A stretch of 7,342 bases of DNA from Lentimicrobiaceae bacterium (GTDB taxonomy: Bacteria > Bacteroidota > Bacteroidia > Bacteroidales > WCHB1-69), in assembly GCA_009787675.1 (NCBI GenBank), contig WQSU01000127.1, forward strand, positions 1 through 7,342, read 5' to 3'. Position 1 is the first letter of the stretch. Each line of letters starts with the position of its first letter. Below the pieces are notes generated by a model. The model had not been told where the DNA came from, ran no database searches, and saw only the letters and a program-made list of their open reading frames with translations. Made by a program: the position numbers and the translations under genes. Positions 6,017 through 7,342 of the stretch are shown piece after piece.

Positions 6017-7216
6017 ATGAAAATATTAGTTTTAAATTGTGGGAGTTCCTCTATTAAATACCAATTAATTGATATGGAACAAAATGCCGACTTGCTGGCA
6101 AAAGGAATTGTTGAACGTATTGGCTTGGAGATGGGTGAGTTTACTCATAAACCGACAATCGGCAACAAACATTATCTACAAGCCCCTATCCAAGATCACG
6201 AAGTGGGAATCAAGTTGATTTTAGAAGCGCTTTTGGATGCTAATCATGGAGTAATTGCTTCTTTAGAAGAGATTAAAGCGGTGGGACATCGCGTGGCGCA
6301 CGGCGGAGAGTATTTTAAACACAGTATGGTGTTGGAAGCAAAAGAACTGGCAGAAATCAAAAACCTTTGCGAATTGGCGCCACTGCACAATCCCGCCAAT
6401 CTGCTTGGTATTGAAGTGATGATGAAGATGTTGCCTCATGTGAAACAAGTGGGCGTTTTCGATACATCGTTTCACCAAACCATGCCTGTAGAGGCGTTTT
6501 TATATGCCATCCCGTATAAATATTACGAAGAAAACAAGATTCGCAGATATGGATTTCACGGCACCAGTCATAAGTATGTTGCCCCAAAAGCCGCTAACAT
6601 GTTGAACAAGAAGTATGAAGACATGAAAATTATTGTTTGTCACTTAGGCAACGGCGCTTCTATTTGCGCTATCAAAAACGGGAAATCTGTGGACACTTCC
6701 ATGGGATTTACGCCGGTGGAAGGGTTGGTTATGGGCACACGCTGCGGTGACCTTGACTTGGGCGCACTGCTTTACATCGGTGAAAAAGATGGCTTGGATT
6801 TCAAAGGCATGAACACACTGATCAATAAAAAATCGGGATTGATGGGCATTACCGGTAGCAGTTCCGACATGCGCGACATTGATGCCGGAATTGAAGCCGG
6901 AGATGAACGTAGCCTATTTGCTTTCAAATGCTTCTGCTACCGTGTGAAGAAATATATTGGTGCATACGCCGCCGCCATGGATGGTGTTGACCTCATTGTG
7001 ATGACCGGTGGAATTGGAGAAAACGACATCAACGCCCGAGCCGAAATCCTTGGTAACCTAACATTCCTTGGCGTTGATTTTGACGCAGATGCCAACAACG
7101 TGCGCGGCGAAGACAAACTGATTACTAAGTCCGGAAGTAGAACAGCCGCTATGGTAATCACTACCAACGAGGAATTGGTGATTGCTACAGATACGATGGA
7201 ATTAGTGATGGGCTAG
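6017..7216 (+). CDS. ackA: Acetate kinase
   Basis: This is a complete 399-residue enzyme, the normal family length. It catalyses reversible phosphoryl transfer between acetyl phosphate and ADP, giving acetate and ATP in the cytoplasm, the last step of the phosphotransacetylase-acetate kinase route. The residues known to matter in the Methanosarcina enzyme are present, mostly shifted by one: Asn7 in VLNCGSSSIKYQ (5-16), Arg92 in GHRVAHGG (90-97), His124 in LAPLHNPANL, Asp149 in VFDTSFHQTMP (147-157), His181 in GFHGTSHKYV (179-188), Arg242 in MGTRCGDLDLG (239-249), the nucleotide-binding CHLGNGAS (208-215) and MTGGIGEN (329-336), and Glu385 in TTNEE. The start is set by the conserved N-terminal MKILVLNCGSSS. 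It is divergent from the T9SS gene and has its own promoter. No phosphotransacetylase gene is adjacent upstream, and a new promoter follows downstream, so it may be transcribed alone. Confidence 0.98.
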   Translation: MKILVLNCGSSSIKYQLIDMEQNADLLAKGIVERIGLEMGEFTHKPTIGNKHYLQAPIQDHEVGIKLILEALLDANHGVIASLEEIKAVGHRVAHGGEYFKHSMVLEAKELAEIKNLCELAPLHNPANLLGIEVMMKMLPHVKQVGVFDTSFHQTMPVEAFLYAIPYKYYEENKIRRYGFHGTSHKYVAPKAANMLNKKYEDMKIIVCHLGNGASICAIKNGKSVDTSMGFTPVEGLVMGTRCGDLDLGALLYIGEKDGLDFKGMNTLINKKSGLMGITGSSSDMRDIDAGIEAGDERSLFAFKCFCYRVKKYIGAYAAAMDGVDLIVMTGGIGENDINARAEILGNLTFLGVDFDADANNVRGEDKLITKSGSRTAAMVITTNEELVIATDTMELVMG

Positions 7217-7309
7217 GCAGATTATTTAGTCGCTCCTTACGATCGCTGTAATATATTTTAAATCAATAAAATAAATTAAAAAAGTGTAGTATTTTTCGAC
7301 CAAAAAGTG

Positions 7310-7317
7310 TATCTTTG
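7310..7317 (+). promoter_or_regulatory. -7 box for a plus-strand gene beyond the right edge
   Basis: TATCTTTG fits TAnnTTTG exactly and is followed by GCGGCG, a context common at Bacteroidota transcription starts. It lies 93 nt after the ackA stop with no coding frame before the edge, so it probably drives the next gene. No clear TTG stands 19 nt upstream. I found no strong terminator hairpin between ackA and this box. Confidence 0.5.
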
Positions 7318-7342
7318 CGGCGTAAAACATTGCAAATTTAAT

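Noticed and set aside
6263..7167. Minus-strand frames opposite ackA
   Set aside because: They are antisense shadows of a fully conserved acetate kinase.
7217..7260. Terminator after ackA
   Set aside because: I looked for inverted repeats after the stop codon and found only the short palindrome cgatcg and weak AT pairing, with no stem plus T-run good enough to call.

Overview
The window suggests a chromosomal segment of an AT-rich member of the Bacteroidota, probably a Bacteroidia-like lineage. Three things point there. A large secreted protein ends in a type IX secretion (Por) sorting domain. Several promoters fit the Bacteroidota pattern: a TAnnTTTG box, preceded in two cases by a TTG exactly 19 nt upstream. 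There is a lipoprotein-type alkaline phosphatase, and the starts have little Shine-Dalgarno character.

Layout, left to right. (1) 1-784, minus: the N-terminal 261 residues of an alkaline phosphatase of the PhoA superfamily, cut by the left edge; an array of 8-nt repeats lies inside its signal-peptide codons. (2) 808-1248, minus: a small exported DUF2147 protein, 23 nt upstream of the phosphatase and probably co-transcribed with it from a promoter near 1275-1304. (3) 1249-1541: intergenic DNA with a short start-less open frame that may be a gene remnant, and two hairpins just after the stop of the next gene; the distal hairpin looks like its terminator. (4) 1542-5654, minus: a 1370-residue modular surface or secreted protein with a signal peptide, seven HAF-like repeats, fibronectin type III, a choice-of-anchor/MAM-like jelly roll, a second fibronectin fold apparently split by an inserted domain, a parallel beta-helix and a T9SS sorting domain. 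(5) 5655-6016: a divergent intergenic region with a promoter facing each way and a perfect 11-bp hairpin. (6) 6017-7216, plus: acetate kinase, complete, with its active-site residues. (7) 7217-7342: the ackA trailer and a probable promoter for a plus-strand gene beyond the right edge.

The genes do not form one pathway. Acetate kinase is core energy metabolism (acetyl phosphate + ADP to acetate + ATP). The minus-strand genes encode envelope or exported proteins. I found no defence system, CRISPR array, insertion sequence, tRNA or rRNA, and no convincing new multi-gene system. The most notable items are non-coding: the paired hairpins after the large gene, the octamer array that supplies part of a signal peptide, and the possible gene remnant at 1326-1439. 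The split fibronectin fold is the most notable protein feature.
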